A stretch of DNA of 64,000 bases from Futiania mangrovi (GCF_024158125.1 NZ_JAMZFT010000001.1:1178001-1242000), one strand, 5' to 3'. Shown: positions 25,986-37,151, numbered from the stretch's first letter. The notes: generated by a model from the letters alone, not told the origin. Translations and numbers: made by a program.

Positions 25986-28124
25986 CTGGAGGCCATCATT
26001 CTTTCGTACTTGATCGCCCTTGCCGTCTTCGGGGCGCTTTCGGTCTATCTCGCCCTCACCTGGCGGCGGGGAAACCGGCGCGGCCTGGTGCTGCTGGCGC
26101 CCGTGGTCATCACGGGAGTGTGGGCGGGACTCTACACGGCGCTGTCTTGGCTGCCGATGCTGCCGCTCTGGCTTGCGCCCGTGGCTGATACGGCACGCAC
26201 GGTATCATGGGCGCTGCTCGTCCTGCTCTCGCTGCGCTGGATGCTGCAAAGGGAGGGCGAGCCGCTCGTGCGCGACCGGCTGTTCCTCGTTCTGGCTGGC
26301 CTGGCAGTTACTGCGATCGTCTTCTCGGTACCGCCGGCCGTCCATGTGGACCTGGGCCGGGTGCCGGTCAGCATCATCACGCTGTTCCTCCTGTCCGTGG
26401 TCGGCCTGCTGCTTGTCGAGAACCTGTACCGCGCCACCCGCGGGACCTCGCGCTGGGTCTTCAAGTACCTGATCGCCGCCGCGGGCACCGTCTTCGCCTT
26501 CGATCTCTATTTCTACGCCGAGGTGCTGCTGTTCGGGCGGCTCGAGCCGTTCTCGGCGATGGCCCGGCCGATCATCGCGGCAATGGTCGCGCCGCTGCTC
26601 GTCGTGACAGCGGCGCGGGTGCGGCGATGGTCGTTCGACGTGACGATCAGCCGCGACGCGGTCCTGCACACGACGGCACTGGTCGGGTCGGGCCTCTATC
26701 TCGTTCTGGTCGCGGGCGCGGGCTACGTGCTGCGGCTGGCGGATGCGTCCTGGGGTCCCGTCCTGCAGATCGTGATCCTGGCAGGCGCGGGTCTCGTGCT
26801 CGTCATGTTGCTGATGTCGGGCCGGCTCAGGGCGCGCGCGCGGCGTTATATCTCGCGCAACTTCTTCACGCTGAAGTACGACTACCGCGCCGAGTGGCTG
26901 CGGTTCATCCGCACGCTCTCCGGCATCGGCGAGGACGATCACGAGACCAGGAACGAGACCCTGCAACAGCGGGCAGTCCATGCGCTGGCCGACGTCGTCG
27001 AGTGTTCGGGTGGCGCACTCTTCACGCGCGGACGCGGGGGCGCCTTCGTGCGCACGGCGAACTGGAACTGGTCGACGATCAAGCGCCTGCTGAGCCTGCC
27101 TGCGCCCTTCATCGAGCTTGCCGAAAGCCGCCAGCCGGTCATCGACCTCGCCGCACCGCCTTCGGCGGACGAGCGGGGACGCATCGCCGACGCCCGCGGC
27201 GCCATCGCCGGATGGCTGGAGCAACTCGACGGCGAGGCGTGGCTGCTCGTGCCGCTGGTCAGCGCCGAGGAACTCGTCGGCGTCGCCCTCCTCGGCAAGC
27301 CGCGCGACCGCCGCCCGCTCGGCTGGGAGGACCGTGACCTGTTCGAGGTGCTGGGCCCCCAGGTCGCGAGCTACCTGCGCGAGGAAGTGGCCACGCGGCG
27401 GGTCTCGGAGACGCAGGAGTTCGCCCGCCTCAACCGCAATTTCGCGTTCGTGATCCACGACCTGAAGAACCTCGTGAGCCAGCTGTCGCTCATCGTGCAG
27501 CAGGCCAAGAAACACGGCGACAATCCCGAGTTCCAGAAGGACGCGATGGAGACCGTGGCGGAATCCGTCGACAAGATGCGCGCCATGCTGGTGAAGCTGA
27601 AGGAACGGACGGACGACAAGACCGAGACCGTCGCCATCGACCTGGCCCCGGTGATCCGCAGCGTGGCCGTGAACCGCCGGCTGCTGATGCCGAATCTCGA
27701 CATCGGCACGGTGGAGGAGCCCTTGCGCTGTGATGTCGAACCGGAGGCGTTCGAGGCAATCCTCGCGAACCTGATCCAGAATGCGTTCGAGGCTGCCGGC
27801 GAGCAGGGCCGCATCTCCATCGACGCGCGCGCCGATGGGCCCCACATGTCATGCCGCGTCAGCGACACGGGCCCGGGCATGAGCGCCGACTTCATCCAGG
27901 GCGGACTTTTCCAACCGTTCCGCTCCACCAAGTCATCCGGTTTCGGCATCGGCATGTACCAGTGCCGGGAACTGGTCGAAGCCTGGGGCGGAACGCTCGA
28001 CGTCCGCTCCGAGCCGGGAGAGGGCACGACCGTCGCGGTCCGCCTGCCGCTCGCCGGCCATTCCGAGACGCCTGCCGGCCCGCCCGCAGCGGACCGTGCG
28101 GCCATGACGACTGCGGGCACATGA
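25986..28124 (+). CDS. prsK: PEP-CTERM system sensor histidine kinase PrsK
   Basis: Membrane sensor kinase of about 710 residues: eight or so N-terminal transmembrane helices (from IILSYLIALAVFGALSVYLA), a GAF-like domain, a HisKA-type site in FVIHDLKNLVSQLSLI, and an HATPase domain with NLIQNAFEAAG, DTGPGMS and SSGFGIGMYQCR. It partners with PrsR directly downstream. The start is uncertain because there is no ATG or GTG near the N-terminus: options are CTG 25986, ATT 25998 (GGAGG five bases before it), TTG 26010, or TTG 25878, which would add 36 residues. Confidence 0.85.
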   Translation: MEAIILSYLIALAVFGALSVYLALTWRRGNRRGLVLLAPVVITGVWAGLYTALSWLPMLPLWLAPVADTARTVSWALLVLLSLRWMLQREGEPLVRDRLFLVLAGLAVTAIVFSVPPAVHVDLGRVPVSIITLFLLSVVGLLLVENLYRATRGTSRWVFKYLIAAAGTVFAFDLYFYAEVLLFGRLEPFSAMARPIIAAMVAPLLVVTAARVRRWSFDVTISRDAVLHTTALVGSGLYLVLVAGAGYVLRLADASWGPVLQIVILAGAGLVLVMLLMSGRLRARARRYISRNFFTLKYDYRAEWLRFIRTLSGIGEDDHETRNETLQQRAVHALADVVECSGGALFTRGRGGAFVRTANWNWSTIKRLLSLPAPFIELAESRQPVIDLAAPPSADERGRIADARGAIAGWLEQLDGEAWLLVPLVSAEELVGVALLGKPRDRRPLGWEDRDLFEVLGPQVASYLREEVATRRVSETQEFARLNRNFAFVIHDLKNLVSQLSLIVQQAKKHGDNPEFQKDAMETVAESVDKMRAMLVKLKERTDDKTETVAIDLAPVIRSVAVNRRLLMPNLDIGTVEEPLRCDVEPEAFEAILANLIQNAFEAAGEQGRISIDARADGPHMSCRVSDTGPGMSADFIQGGLFQPFRSTKSSGFGIGMYQCRELVEAWGGTLDVRSEPGEGTTVAVRLPLAGHSETPAGPPAADRAAMTTAGT

Positions 28125-28134
28125 GGACCGACCG

Positions 28135-29556
<1,422 letters not shown>

Positions 29557-29665
29557 ACGGGATCGTCACAATTTCGGACCATAGATCGGGTCCGATAAGC
29601 TTGCCTAGTACGCCACCGAGACCGTTCCCGGCAGCAGGCCGGGGACTTCAGACCGGAAAGAGGAC

Positions 29666-32464
29666 ATGACGGATCATTCCAGCCTGACCAGACGCCCGCT
29701 CCGTGCGGCCACGCTCGCCCTTGCAGCGCTTCTGGCCACGACATCCATGACCCCGGCGTTTGCCGCGGTCGATGCAAGCTCGGTGCGATATTACCAGGAA
29801 GCGCTGGAGGAGGTCGACAAGGGCAATGTCGACGCCGCCATCATCCAGCTGCGCAACGCGCTCCAGCGCGACCCTGAGAACCACGATGCCCGCCAGCTTC
29901 TGGGCAAGCTGCAACTGCAGCGCGGCGACGCGGTCTCCGCCGAGAAGGAGCTGTCGCGGGTGATCGAAAAGCGCCCGACCGACGAGGCTGAGGCGCTGCT
30001 GGGACGCGCCCTCCTTGCCCAGGGCCGCTACGAGGAGACGATCCGGCGGGTCACGCCGGACGGTCTCGACACGGAATCGACGATCGCCAAGCACGCGGTG
30101 CTGGGCGAGGCCTATCTCGCCAAGCAGGACTTCGCGAAGGCTGAAGAGCTTTACAACCGCATCGTCGAGCTGGATCCGAAGTCCGTTCAGGGCCAGTACG
30201 GGCTCGCCCGCGTCTACACGCTGGGCCGCCAGCTTCAGAAGGCGGAACGGCAGATCGACGAACTGCTGCGCGATCACCCCGAGCACGGTCCTGCATGGAT
30301 GGTCCGGGGCGAGCTGGCCATGGCCAAGGAAGACCGCCACATGGCGCTGTTTTCCTTCAACAAGGCCATCGAGCTCATGCCTCGCGACGTGAACGGCTAC
30401 ATCGCCCGCGCGCGCGCCTACCTGATGAACAACCAGATCACGCAGGCGCGCGAGGACGCGAACCGGGTGATCGAACTGCGCCCCAACAACGCACTCGGCT
30501 ACTACCTGCTGTCGGCGGCCGCATTCGCGGAGGGCGACACGGTCGCGGCGGACCAGGCCTATATCCGCGTGGCCGAACAGCTGCGCGACTTCCCGCCCGC
30601 ACTGCTTCTGGGTGCGCTCATCAAGTTCAAGATGGGTGACTTCGCCCAGTCGGAACAGCTGATGACCCGCTATGTGAATTCGGAGCCGGGCAATATGGCC
30701 GCGCGCCGGGCTCTCGCCATCGTGCGTCTGCGCGTCGACAGCCCGCAGGCCGCCATCGACCTGCTGGAACCGATCGTGCGCGACAGCCCGACCGACGTCT
30801 CCTCGATGCAGGCGCTCGCTTCCGCCTACACGCGCGTCGGCCAGTACGACAAGGCTGACGCCATGTACCGCCGCATCCGCGAGGTCGGCCGGCCGCAGGA
30901 CATCCGGCGCGCCGAAGCCGCGCAGATGCTGCTGTGCGAGGGCGGCGAACTGTCGCCGGCCGCGGCGGAGGCGTGCAGCGGCATGCTGCGCGACGACCTC
31001 GGCAAGGATATCCTGCTGGTTCTCGACTACATCAACACCGGCGATCTGGACCGGGCGCTCGCCGAGGCGGAGAAGCTCCAGACCTCCAATCCCGACAGCG
31101 AACTGGTTCTGCAGACGCTCGCAGGCGTGCATGTGGCGCGCAAGGATACCGGCAAGGCGCGGGAGATCCTGTCCGCAGCGCTGGAGAAAAACCCCGACTT
31201 CACCTCGGCCGTGGACCTGATGGAGGCCCTCGACAAGCGCGAGGGCCGGACGGGCGAGATCGAGGGACGCCTGCAGTCGCTCATTTCCCGCAGCCCGGAG
31301 AACCCCGCGCTGGCGGTGCGTCTTGCCCGCCACTACGCGGAAAACGGGCAAGGCGGGAAAGCCGCGAGCTTCCTTGCAGACAATCTCGGCCGCTATGAGC
31401 GGAGCATCCAGTACCGCGAGGCGATGGTCCGGGTGAACCTGTCGGAGAACAACCCGGCCGCCGCGCGCGAGGCCATCGCGGGCCTCGTCTCGCTGCGCCC
31501 CGAGGATGTCGACGTGCTGCGCTTCGCGCTCAACGGCTACATCCTCACCGACAATCTCGACCGCGCGGTCGAGATGGGGAAGAAGCTCGTCGAGGTCGCG
31601 CCGGACGACAACCAGCATCCGCTGGCACTGGCTCAGCTTCAGGTCCGCTCGCGCGATTTCGATGCAGCCCTCGCCACGATGAAGAAGGCACGCAACGCCT
31701 CCCCGAACGATTCGGAACTCGCCCGGACGGAGGCCAGCATCTACCTGCTGAAGAACGACATGGACGGTGCGATGTCCGTGGCCCGCGACTTCCAGTCGGT
31801 GAGCTTCGCCGACGGCAAGGAAATGGAGGCGAGCCTTCTGGCCCGCCAGGGCCGGATCGAGGACAGCATCCTCCTGCTCGAGAACGCCTTGATCGAGAAG
31901 CCGCAATCGCAGCTTGCCACCGGCCTCTACCGTGCCCGGCGCCAGGCCGGCCGCACCGAGGCGGCGGTCGAGGGTCTGAAGCAATGGCTCACCGACAACC
32001 CCGGCGACCGCGGCGCGACGACGGTGCTTGCCGCCGGGCTGCTCGAGACCGGGGCCTACCGGGATGCCGAGACGCTCTACCAGGCTCTGCTGATCGAAGA
32101 CCCGCGCAACGCCGTGCTGCTCAACAACATGGCATGGGTCCGCGGACAGCTGCGCCGTCCGGACGCGATCGACTATGCCGAGCGGGCCTACATGCTGAAG
32201 CCCGACTCCGCCCTGATCGCCGACACCTATGGCTGGCTCCTGCTGCAGCGCGACAAGGTGACCGAGGGGCTCAACATCCTCGAGGCTGCCTCCAAGGCCG
32301 CGCCCGACAATGTGGAGATCCAGGCGCACTACGGGATCGCGCTGAGCCGCGCAGGCCAGAACGAGAAGGCGATCGAGGTGCTTGAAGCGGCGCTCGACGA
32401 CGGTGCGGGCTTTGCCGAGCGCAAGCTCGCCGAGGAGACGCTGCGCCGGCTCAAGGGCAACTGA
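29666..32464 (+). CDS. prsT: PEP-CTERM system TPR-repeat protein PrsT
   Basis: A 932-residue protein made almost wholly of tetratricopeptide repeats (for example NVDAAIIQLRNALQRDPEN, NEKAIEVLEAALDDG). It belongs to the PrsT family that accompanies PrsK/PrsR and exosortase A. It carries an ordinary signal peptide (ALAALLATTSMTPAFA then AVDAS), not the lipobox Cys usual for the family, so here it looks periplasmic and soluble. It follows prsR by 109 bases and ends at a strong hairpin terminator. Confidence 0.88.
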   Translation: MTDHSSLTRRPLRAATLALAALLATTSMTPAFAAVDASSVRYYQEALEEVDKGNVDAAIIQLRNALQRDPENHDARQLLGKLQLQRGDAVSAEKELSRVIEKRPTDEAEALLGRALLAQGRYEETIRRVTPDGLDTESTIAKHAVLGEAYLAKQDFAKAEELYNRIVELDPKSVQGQYGLARVYTLGRQLQKAERQIDELLRDHPEHGPAWMVRGELAMAKEDRHMALFSFNKAIELMPRDVNGYIARARAYLMNNQITQAREDANRVIELRPNNALGYYLLSAAAFAEGDTVAADQAYIRVAEQLRDFPPALLLGALIKFKMGDFAQSEQLMTRYVNSEPGNMAARRALAIVRLRVDSPQAAIDLLEPIVRDSPTDVSSMQALASAYTRVGQYDKADAMYRRIREVGRPQDIRRAEAAQMLLCEGGELSPAAAEACSGMLRDDLGKDILLVLDYINTGDLDRALAEAEKLQTSNPDSELVLQTLAGVHVARKDTGKAREILSAALEKNPDFTSAVDLMEALDKREGRTGEIEGRLQSLISRSPENPALAVRLARHYAENGQGGKAASFLADNLGRYERSIQYREAMVRVNLSENNPAAAREAIAGLVSLRPEDVDVLRFALNGYILTDNLDRAVEMGKKLVEVAPDDNQHPLALAQLQVRSRDFDAALATMKKARNASPNDSELARTEASIYLLKNDMDGAMSVARDFQSVSFADGKEMEASLLARQGRIEDSILLLENALIEKPQSQLATGLYRARRQAGRTEAAVEGLKQWLTDNPGDRGATTVLAAGLLETGAYRDAETLYQALLIEDPRNAVLLNNMAWVRGQLRRPDAIDYAERAYMLKPDSALIADTYGWLLLQRDKVTEGLNILEAASKAAPDNVEIQAHYGIALSRAGQNEKAIEVLEAALDDGAGFAERKLAEETLRRLKGN

Positions 32465-32508
32465 GCGGGCCAGGCCGGCCGCACCGGCAAAGGCAGGAAG
32501 AACCGACG

Positions 32509-32543
32509 AAGGGCCGGGAAGGGTTACCCCCTCCCCGGCCCTT
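32509..32543 (+). terminator. Rho-independent terminator after prsT
   Basis: A perfect 10-bp stem AAGGGCCGGG/CCCGGCCCTT with a 15-base loop, followed by a pyrimidine run (TTCCCTT). It lies 45 bases after the prsT stop on the plus strand. Confidence 0.75.
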
Positions 32544-32587
32544 TTCCCTTGCCGCCAGCCCTTCGGCAGGCTCCGCGCGCAGGTGCG

Positions 32588-32623
32588 AAAAAGGGCCCGC
32601 CCGCTGATGTGCGGACGGGCCCT
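32588..32623 (-). terminator. Rho-independent terminator after prsE
   Basis: Read on the minus strand, an 8-bp stem AGGGCCCG/CGGGCCCT extended inward by CCGC/GCGG after one mismatch, then TTTTT. It lies 34 bases after the stop of the type I adaptor gene and faces the prsT terminator. Confidence 0.8.
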
Positions 32624-32656
32624 CCGGTGCCGTGAGGCCAAGGCCTGGCGGCGTGC

Positions 32657-34114
32657 CTACATCTCGCGGAAGGCGCGCTGCAGGATGTGGCGAACCGGGT
32701 CGAGAAGATAGTCGAGGGCAGTCCGCTCCTGCGCCGCGACGACGATTTCCGCAGGCATCCCGGCCACGAGCTGTGCATCCTGCAGGCCCGCAAGCTCTTC
32801 GTCCGGCACGGCGATACGGGCGACGTAGTAGCTGACGCCCGTCTGCTGGTCCGTCACGATGTCGGGCGCAACCTGCACCACCGTGCCGTCGAGCGGCGGC
32901 GTCATGCGCTGGTCGAACGCCGTGATGCGGATCTGCGCCGGCAATCCGGCGTGCACGATGTCGATGTCCGTCGGGCGGATGCGTGCCTCGATGGTAAGGT
33001 CGTCCTCGGCGGGCGCAATGTCCATCAGCGGCTCTCCGGGCGAGACCACGCCGCCCACGGTGTTGACGGCGCTGCGCAGGACCGTTCCGTCGATGGGCGC
33101 GCGGATCACCAGCCGCTCGTAGACGTCGCGGGCCGACTTCAGCCGCTGCTCCAGGTCGACGAGGCGGTCCTGCGTCTCGCGCAGTTCCTCGAGCACCCGG
33201 CGGCGATAGTCCTCGCGCACCTGGATCATCTGGATGCGGGCCTCGCCAATCGCGACCTTCGCCTGCGAGATGCGTGCGATGCGGGACCCCCGCTGGCCTT
33301 CGAGTTCGGCGACGGCGCGTTCCAGCGCAAGAACGCGCGTGCGGTTCGTGTGGCCGGCGGCGAGCAGTTTCTGCAGGCCCTCGAGCTCCTCGCGGATGAT
33401 CCGCGTCTGCTCCTCGGCGGCCTGCTGCTCGGCGCGCGTTCCCTCGATCTGCTGCTCGTACTGCTCGATCCGGCTTTCCAGAATGTCGATCTGGCCGCCC
33501 AGTTGTTCGTTGCGGGCGGAGAAGAGAGACATTTGCGAGGCCATGGCCGCCTGGGCGCGGGGGTTCCCGGCCTCCGCGGCCTCGCCGACCTCGAGCGGAA
33601 TCTCGAGCGTATCGGCCCCATCGCGCTCGGCGAGGAGACGGGCTTCCGCCGCCCGCTCGGCCATCACCTGGGCCTCGAGAAGTTCCATCGTCGCGCGCGC
33701 GCGCGTGTCCTCGAGCGTGAAAAGGACATCGCCTGCCTTCACGCTGTCGCCTTCCTGAACGCGGATCTCGGCGACGATGCCGCCCTCGAGGTGCTTCACC
33801 GTCTTGCGCTTGGTGGCCGAGGTGACCATGCCCTGCGCGATGGCGCCGGCAGCAAGCTGCGCCGTCCCGGCCCAGGCTGTGAAACCGCCGAGGCCCAGCG
33901 CCACGACAAGCACGCCGGCAGCTGCCGTGGGCCAGGGATCGACGGGCACCTTGCGGACCGACTTCGCGCCGGCAGCCTTGCGCTCATCCTCGCCCGCACG
34001 TCCGGAGAACAGGCCCGACAGCCCGGTCGTGCCCAACAGGGAGCGCAACCGCGCCGGGTCCACCCGCCCGAGGCGGGTCTTGAGCCAGGCCGCGATGTCC
34101 GTTTGCTTAGCCAT
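32657..34114 (-). CDS. Type I secretion periplasmic adaptor (HlyD family), PrsE-like
   Basis: A 485-residue membrane-fusion protein. It has a short cytoplasmic N-terminus, one membrane helix (PTAAAGVLVVALGLGGFTAW), a lipoyl half-motif (KTVKHLEGGIVAEIRVQEGD), a long alpha-helical hairpin (about residues 150-330) and a beta-barrel part with VIRAPIDGTVLRSAVNTVGG. It bridges the ABC exporter to a TolC-type outer-membrane channel, which is not in the window. ATG 34114 overlaps the end of the ABC gene by 8 bases. Confidence 0.88.
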   Translation of the reverse strand: MAKQTDIAAWLKTRLGRVDPARLRSLLGTTGLSGLFSGRAGEDERKAAGAKSVRKVPVDPWPTAAAGVLVVALGLGGFTAWAGTAQLAAGAIAQGMVTSATKRKTVKHLEGGIVAEIRVQEGDSVKAGDVLFTLEDTRARATMELLEAQVMAERAAEARLLAERDGADTLEIPLEVGEAAEAGNPRAQAAMASQMSLFSARNEQLGGQIDILESRIEQYEQQIEGTRAEQQAAEEQTRIIREELEGLQKLLAAGHTNRTRVLALERAVAELEGQRGSRIARISQAKVAIGEARIQMIQVREDYRRRVLEELRETQDRLVDLEQRLKSARDVYERLVIRAPIDGTVLRSAVNTVGGVVSPGEPLMDIAPAEDDLTIEARIRPTDIDIVHAGLPAQIRITAFDQRMTPPLDGTVVQVAPDIVTDQQTGVSYYVARIAVPDEELAGLQDAQLVAGMPAEIVVAAQERTALDYLLDPVRHILQRAFREM

Positions 34115-36005
34115 TGACCGCCTCCTTGAAGTGTTCCAGGACGCGCCGCGCGCGTCCGGGCGCCTCGCGGGCCGCCGCATCGTGATCGTCCGTTGCAGCC
34201 TGGTTCGCTGCGCCGCCGCCCGCGCCCGGTGCGCCTCCGCCCCCATGCGGATCGTTCGCGGCCGATGCTTCGTCACCGGCCTGATCGTCTCCCGGCTGGG
34301 TCGTGATCTGGTGCGATGGCTTGAAGAACGGGAGCGGCTGGGCCGTGCGGTTGAGGATCTCGTCGCGGGGGCCGAGCGCGCTCACCATGCCGTCGCGCAG
34401 GACGAGGATGCGGTCGACGCCCTGCAGCATGCTGGGCCGGTGCGAGATGAGCACGACAGTGATGCCCCGGCGCTTCAGTTCCGCGATGCACTTCAGCAGC
34501 GCAAGGTCGCCGTCATGGTCGAGATTGGCGTTCGGCTCGTCGAGCACCACGAACGCCGGGTTGTCGTAGAGCGCGCGGGCGAGCGCGATCCGCTGGCGCT
34601 GGCCGCCGGACAGCGCGCGCCCGCCCTCGCCGATACGGGTTTCGTACCCGTCGGGAAGCGACAGGATCAGTTCGTGCACACCGGCAAGCCGGGCCGCGTC
34701 CACCACCTTCTGCGGGTCGATGTCGCCCAGGCGCGCGATATTCTCCTTCACGGTCGCGTCGAACAGTTCCACGTCCTGCGGCACATAGCCGACATAGCGC
34801 CCGAGATCGCCGTGCGCCCAGCGGAACACGTCCGCGCCACCCAGTCTGACGGCGCCGGCCGCCGCGGGCCAGACGCCGACGAGCAGGCGCGCCAGCGTCG
34901 ACTTGCCGGACGCGCTGGGGCCGATGACGGCCATCACCTCGCCCGGTTCCATCGCAAAGGAAATGCCGCGAAGGATCGGCTCGCGCCCGCCGGGGGCAAC
35001 CGCTGCCGCGTTCTCCACCGTCACCTGACCTTCCGGCCGGGGCAGTCGCATGCGCTTGCCAGGCTCGGGGAAGGCTGCAAGCAGCTCCTTCAACCGGTCA
35101 TAGGCGCCGCGCGCGCCGACGAAGCCGCGCCACGAACCGATCATCTGCTCGACCGGCGCAACCGCCCGGCCGACGATGATCGAGGCGGCGATCATCATGC
35201 CTGCCGACATCTCGTGCACCAGGACGAGGGAAGCGCCTCCCGCCAGCACGCCCACCTGCAGGACGATGCGGAGCGCCTTGGACAGGCCTTGCAGGACGGC
35301 GACCCAGTCTGCCGCCTCGGATTGCAGCGACAGCCCGCGGTACCAACGCCCGAGCCAGCGCGTCCGTGCCCTGCCCGTCATGCCCATGGCGCGCAGGGCC
35401 TCGATGTTCCGGACGGTCTGGTCGGCGAACTGTTCGGCCTCGCCCAGGTGCTGTCCCGCCTCCCTGAGGCGCGTGCGCGAGATCCATTCGGTGGCAAGCG
35501 CCATGCCGATCAGCAACACCGCGCCGGCGACGGCAATCCCGCCGAGAACCGGATGGATGAGGAAGATGACGAGGAGATATACCGGAATCCAGGGTGCGTC
35601 GAAGAACGCAGCCGGCCCCGCCCCCGTCAGGAACTGGCGGACCGTGTCCACGTCGCGCAGACCGGCCAGACGCCCTCCTGCCCCCGCGGTCAGCGCGCGA
35701 AGCGCGAGCGCATTGAACACGGGACGCCGGATGCGCTCGTCGAAGGCGTTGCCGATGCGGATCAGCATCCGCCCACGCACCCCCTCCAGCACGCCGTAGA
35801 TCACCAGCAGCCCGACCGCCACCGCCGTCAGAGCCACGAGCGTCTCCCCGCTCTGGCTCGTCAGCACGCGATCGTAGACCTGCATCATGTAGACCGGCGA
35901 AACCAGCATCAGCAGGTTGATGACCATGCTGAAACCCGCGGTCGCCAGAAATGCGGATCTGAGCGCCTTGAATCCCTCGCCCGCATCTCCCGTCTTGCGC
36001 GTCAT
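34107..36005 (-). CDS. Type I secretion ABC transporter (permease-ATPase fusion), PrsD/PrtD-like
   Basis: A 632-residue half-transporter. The membrane domain begins AFLATAGFSMVINLLMLVSPVYMMQVYDRVL, typical of PrtD/PrsD-type exporters. The ATPase domain has Walker A GPSASGKSTL, signature LSGGQRQR, Walker B AFVVLDEPNANLD and the switch His in LISHRP. The C-terminal 60 residues are a Gly/Ala/Asp-rich tail, unusual for the family. ATG 36005 follows GAGGAG. It exports RTX proteins without a Sec signal; the 1486-residue RTX protein nearby is the obvious cargo. Confidence 0.9.
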   Translation of the reverse strand: MTRKTGDAGEGFKALRSAFLATAGFSMVINLLMLVSPVYMMQVYDRVLTSQSGETLVALTAVAVGLLVIYGVLEGVRGRMLIRIGNAFDERIRRPVFNALALRALTAGAGGRLAGLRDVDTVRQFLTGAGPAAFFDAPWIPVYLLVIFLIHPVLGGIAVAGAVLLIGMALATEWISRTRLREAGQHLGEAEQFADQTVRNIEALRAMGMTGRARTRWLGRWYRGLSLQSEAADWVAVLQGLSKALRIVLQVGVLAGGASLVLVHEMSAGMMIAASIIVGRAVAPVEQMIGSWRGFVGARGAYDRLKELLAAFPEPGKRMRLPRPEGQVTVENAAAVAPGGREPILRGISFAMEPGEVMAVIGPSASGKSTLARLLVGVWPAAAGAVRLGGADVFRWAHGDLGRYVGYVPQDVELFDATVKENIARLGDIDPQKVVDAARLAGVHELILSLPDGYETRIGEGGRALSGGQRQRIALARALYDNPAFVVLDEPNANLDHDGDLALLKCIAELKRRGITVVLISHRPSMLQGVDRILVLRDGMVSALGPRDEILNRTAQPLPFFKPSHQITTQPGDDQAGDEASAANDPHGGGGAPGAGGGAANQAATDDHDAAAREAPGRARRVLEHFKEAVNG

Positions 36006-36150
36006 GTCGAACTCCTCAGCCCCAGGACCACGAGAGCGGCATCCCCCTGTCCGCCAGCCCTCATGGGACGACTGAGCGTAGCGTTTAGTCCCTAACCGGG
36101 AGTTAACCTTGATGAAGGGTTGCTGGACCCTTTTGGGGGCCATTCGCCAT

Positions 36151-36167
36151 TTGCACGCGGCTTGCAT
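36151..36167 (+). promoter_or_regulatory. Sigma-54-like promoter before the unknown 306-residue gene
   Basis: TTGCACGCGGCTTGCAT matches the extended consensus TGGCACG-N4-TTGCAT at all fixed positions except the first G of the -24 GG. The expected start is about 36179, 50 bases before the ATG of the next gene. Loss of a -24 G would normally weaken the site. Confidence 0.45.
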
Positions 36168-36230
36168 CGATTGCCCCTTAGAGGCAAGGCTGTTTGCCAA
36201 TGAGACAGACTCTTGAGGAAAGGATCTTCG

Positions 36231-37151
36231 ATGCAGAAGGGTGCCGCAGAGCGCAAACCGGGAGAGACCGATGATGAGTTGCTTCACAAGGTAGGGACTG
36301 GAAACTGGCGAGCGGTTCGCCTGCTCGATTACCCAGTTGATCGTATCCTCGAGGCTGCTGGAGCCTGGAAAGCACAGGCTGCCGGAATTGTGAAGCCTTG
36401 GTTAGTCTGGTGCGCACATCCGGACTGGGCCGTTCTTCAGCAAAAGCTTGTCCTTTCGGCCGGTTGGACTCCAATCGTCGGCTTCGATCCTCGAGTAAGT
36501 CATGTTCCCATTGTCCCCGGAAGCCTTCGTATCGACTTCAACGAGCAACTCCAATTGCCTCTGATGTACCCGCATTTCCCGGTCGAACTTGCCTTCATGT
36601 GGATCGACAAGATCGCTTTCTGGCACTCCGACTTTCTGCTTGCTCATGACATGATGGAGCGCGTGGCAACCCAGTTTGAGTCCCTGCCCCAAGGCGAATG
36701 CTTCGTCACTCATCCAGGTCATCCGATCCGCACCCGGCTAAAGTGGCTGTTGAACGCAAAGGATGCGCGCTATTGGGAATTGCTCGGTTGCACCACCAAG
36801 GAAGCCAGCAAAAGTCAATGGGACAACGGGACCAGTTGGTGGATGAACTTCCAAGATCATCCAAATTGTCCGGATAAGGTCGAGTACGAACGGCGTGCAA
36901 AGTGTTACTATGATCACGGTTCAGGAATTCGCTACTGGCACCAAAAGTGCGGCGGAAGAGTGCGATTTATATATGAAACGGAAATCGCGCACGGCCACTT
37001 CACAAAGATTGGAAATCCGGATTTCAAGCGTAGCATTCCCGCTGGACAGTCAGACTCTCTTCGCCTGATGGAACAGGACATGTCCCGCAACTTTGGGCTT
37101 GTGGAAGCGGCAAAAAAGATGCGAATTGAGGATTTATTATCAAGTGACTGA
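36231..37151 (+). CDS. Unknown protein in the exopolysaccharide locus, low-GC gene
   Basis: A 306-residue soluble protein with no signal peptide or membrane helix. It is rich in Trp, His and Cys; conserved-looking blocks are KPWLVWCAHPDWAVLQQK, FMWIDKIAFWHSDFLLAHDM and GSGIRYWHQKCGG. The second block slightly recalls GT-A glycosyltransferase metal sites, but this is not proof, and I do not recognise the family. ATG 36231 follows AGGAAAGG. GC is about 50%, well below its neighbours, which suggests recent acquisition. A sigma-54-like promoter precedes it and a perfect hairpin begins at its stop codon. Confidence 0.75.
   Translation: MQKGAAERKPGETDDELLHKVGTGNWRAVRLLDYPVDRILEAAGAWKAQAAGIVKPWLVWCAHPDWAVLQQKLVLSAGWTPIVGFDPRVSHVPIVPGSLRIDFNEQLQLPLMYPHFPVELAFMWIDKIAFWHSDFLLAHDMMERVATQFESLPQGECFVTHPGHPIRTRLKWLLNAKDARYWELLGCTTKEASKSQWDNGTSWWMNFQDHPNCPDKVEYERRAKCYYDHGSGIRYWHQKCGGRVRFIYETEIAHGHFTKIGNPDFKRSIPAGQSDSLRLMEQDMSRNFGLVEAAKKMRIEDLLSSD

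Noticed and set aside
36184-36199. Minus-strand TGGCAA...TTGC before the type I exporter gene
   Set aside because: The spacing between -24 GG and -12 GC is one base too long for sigma-54.
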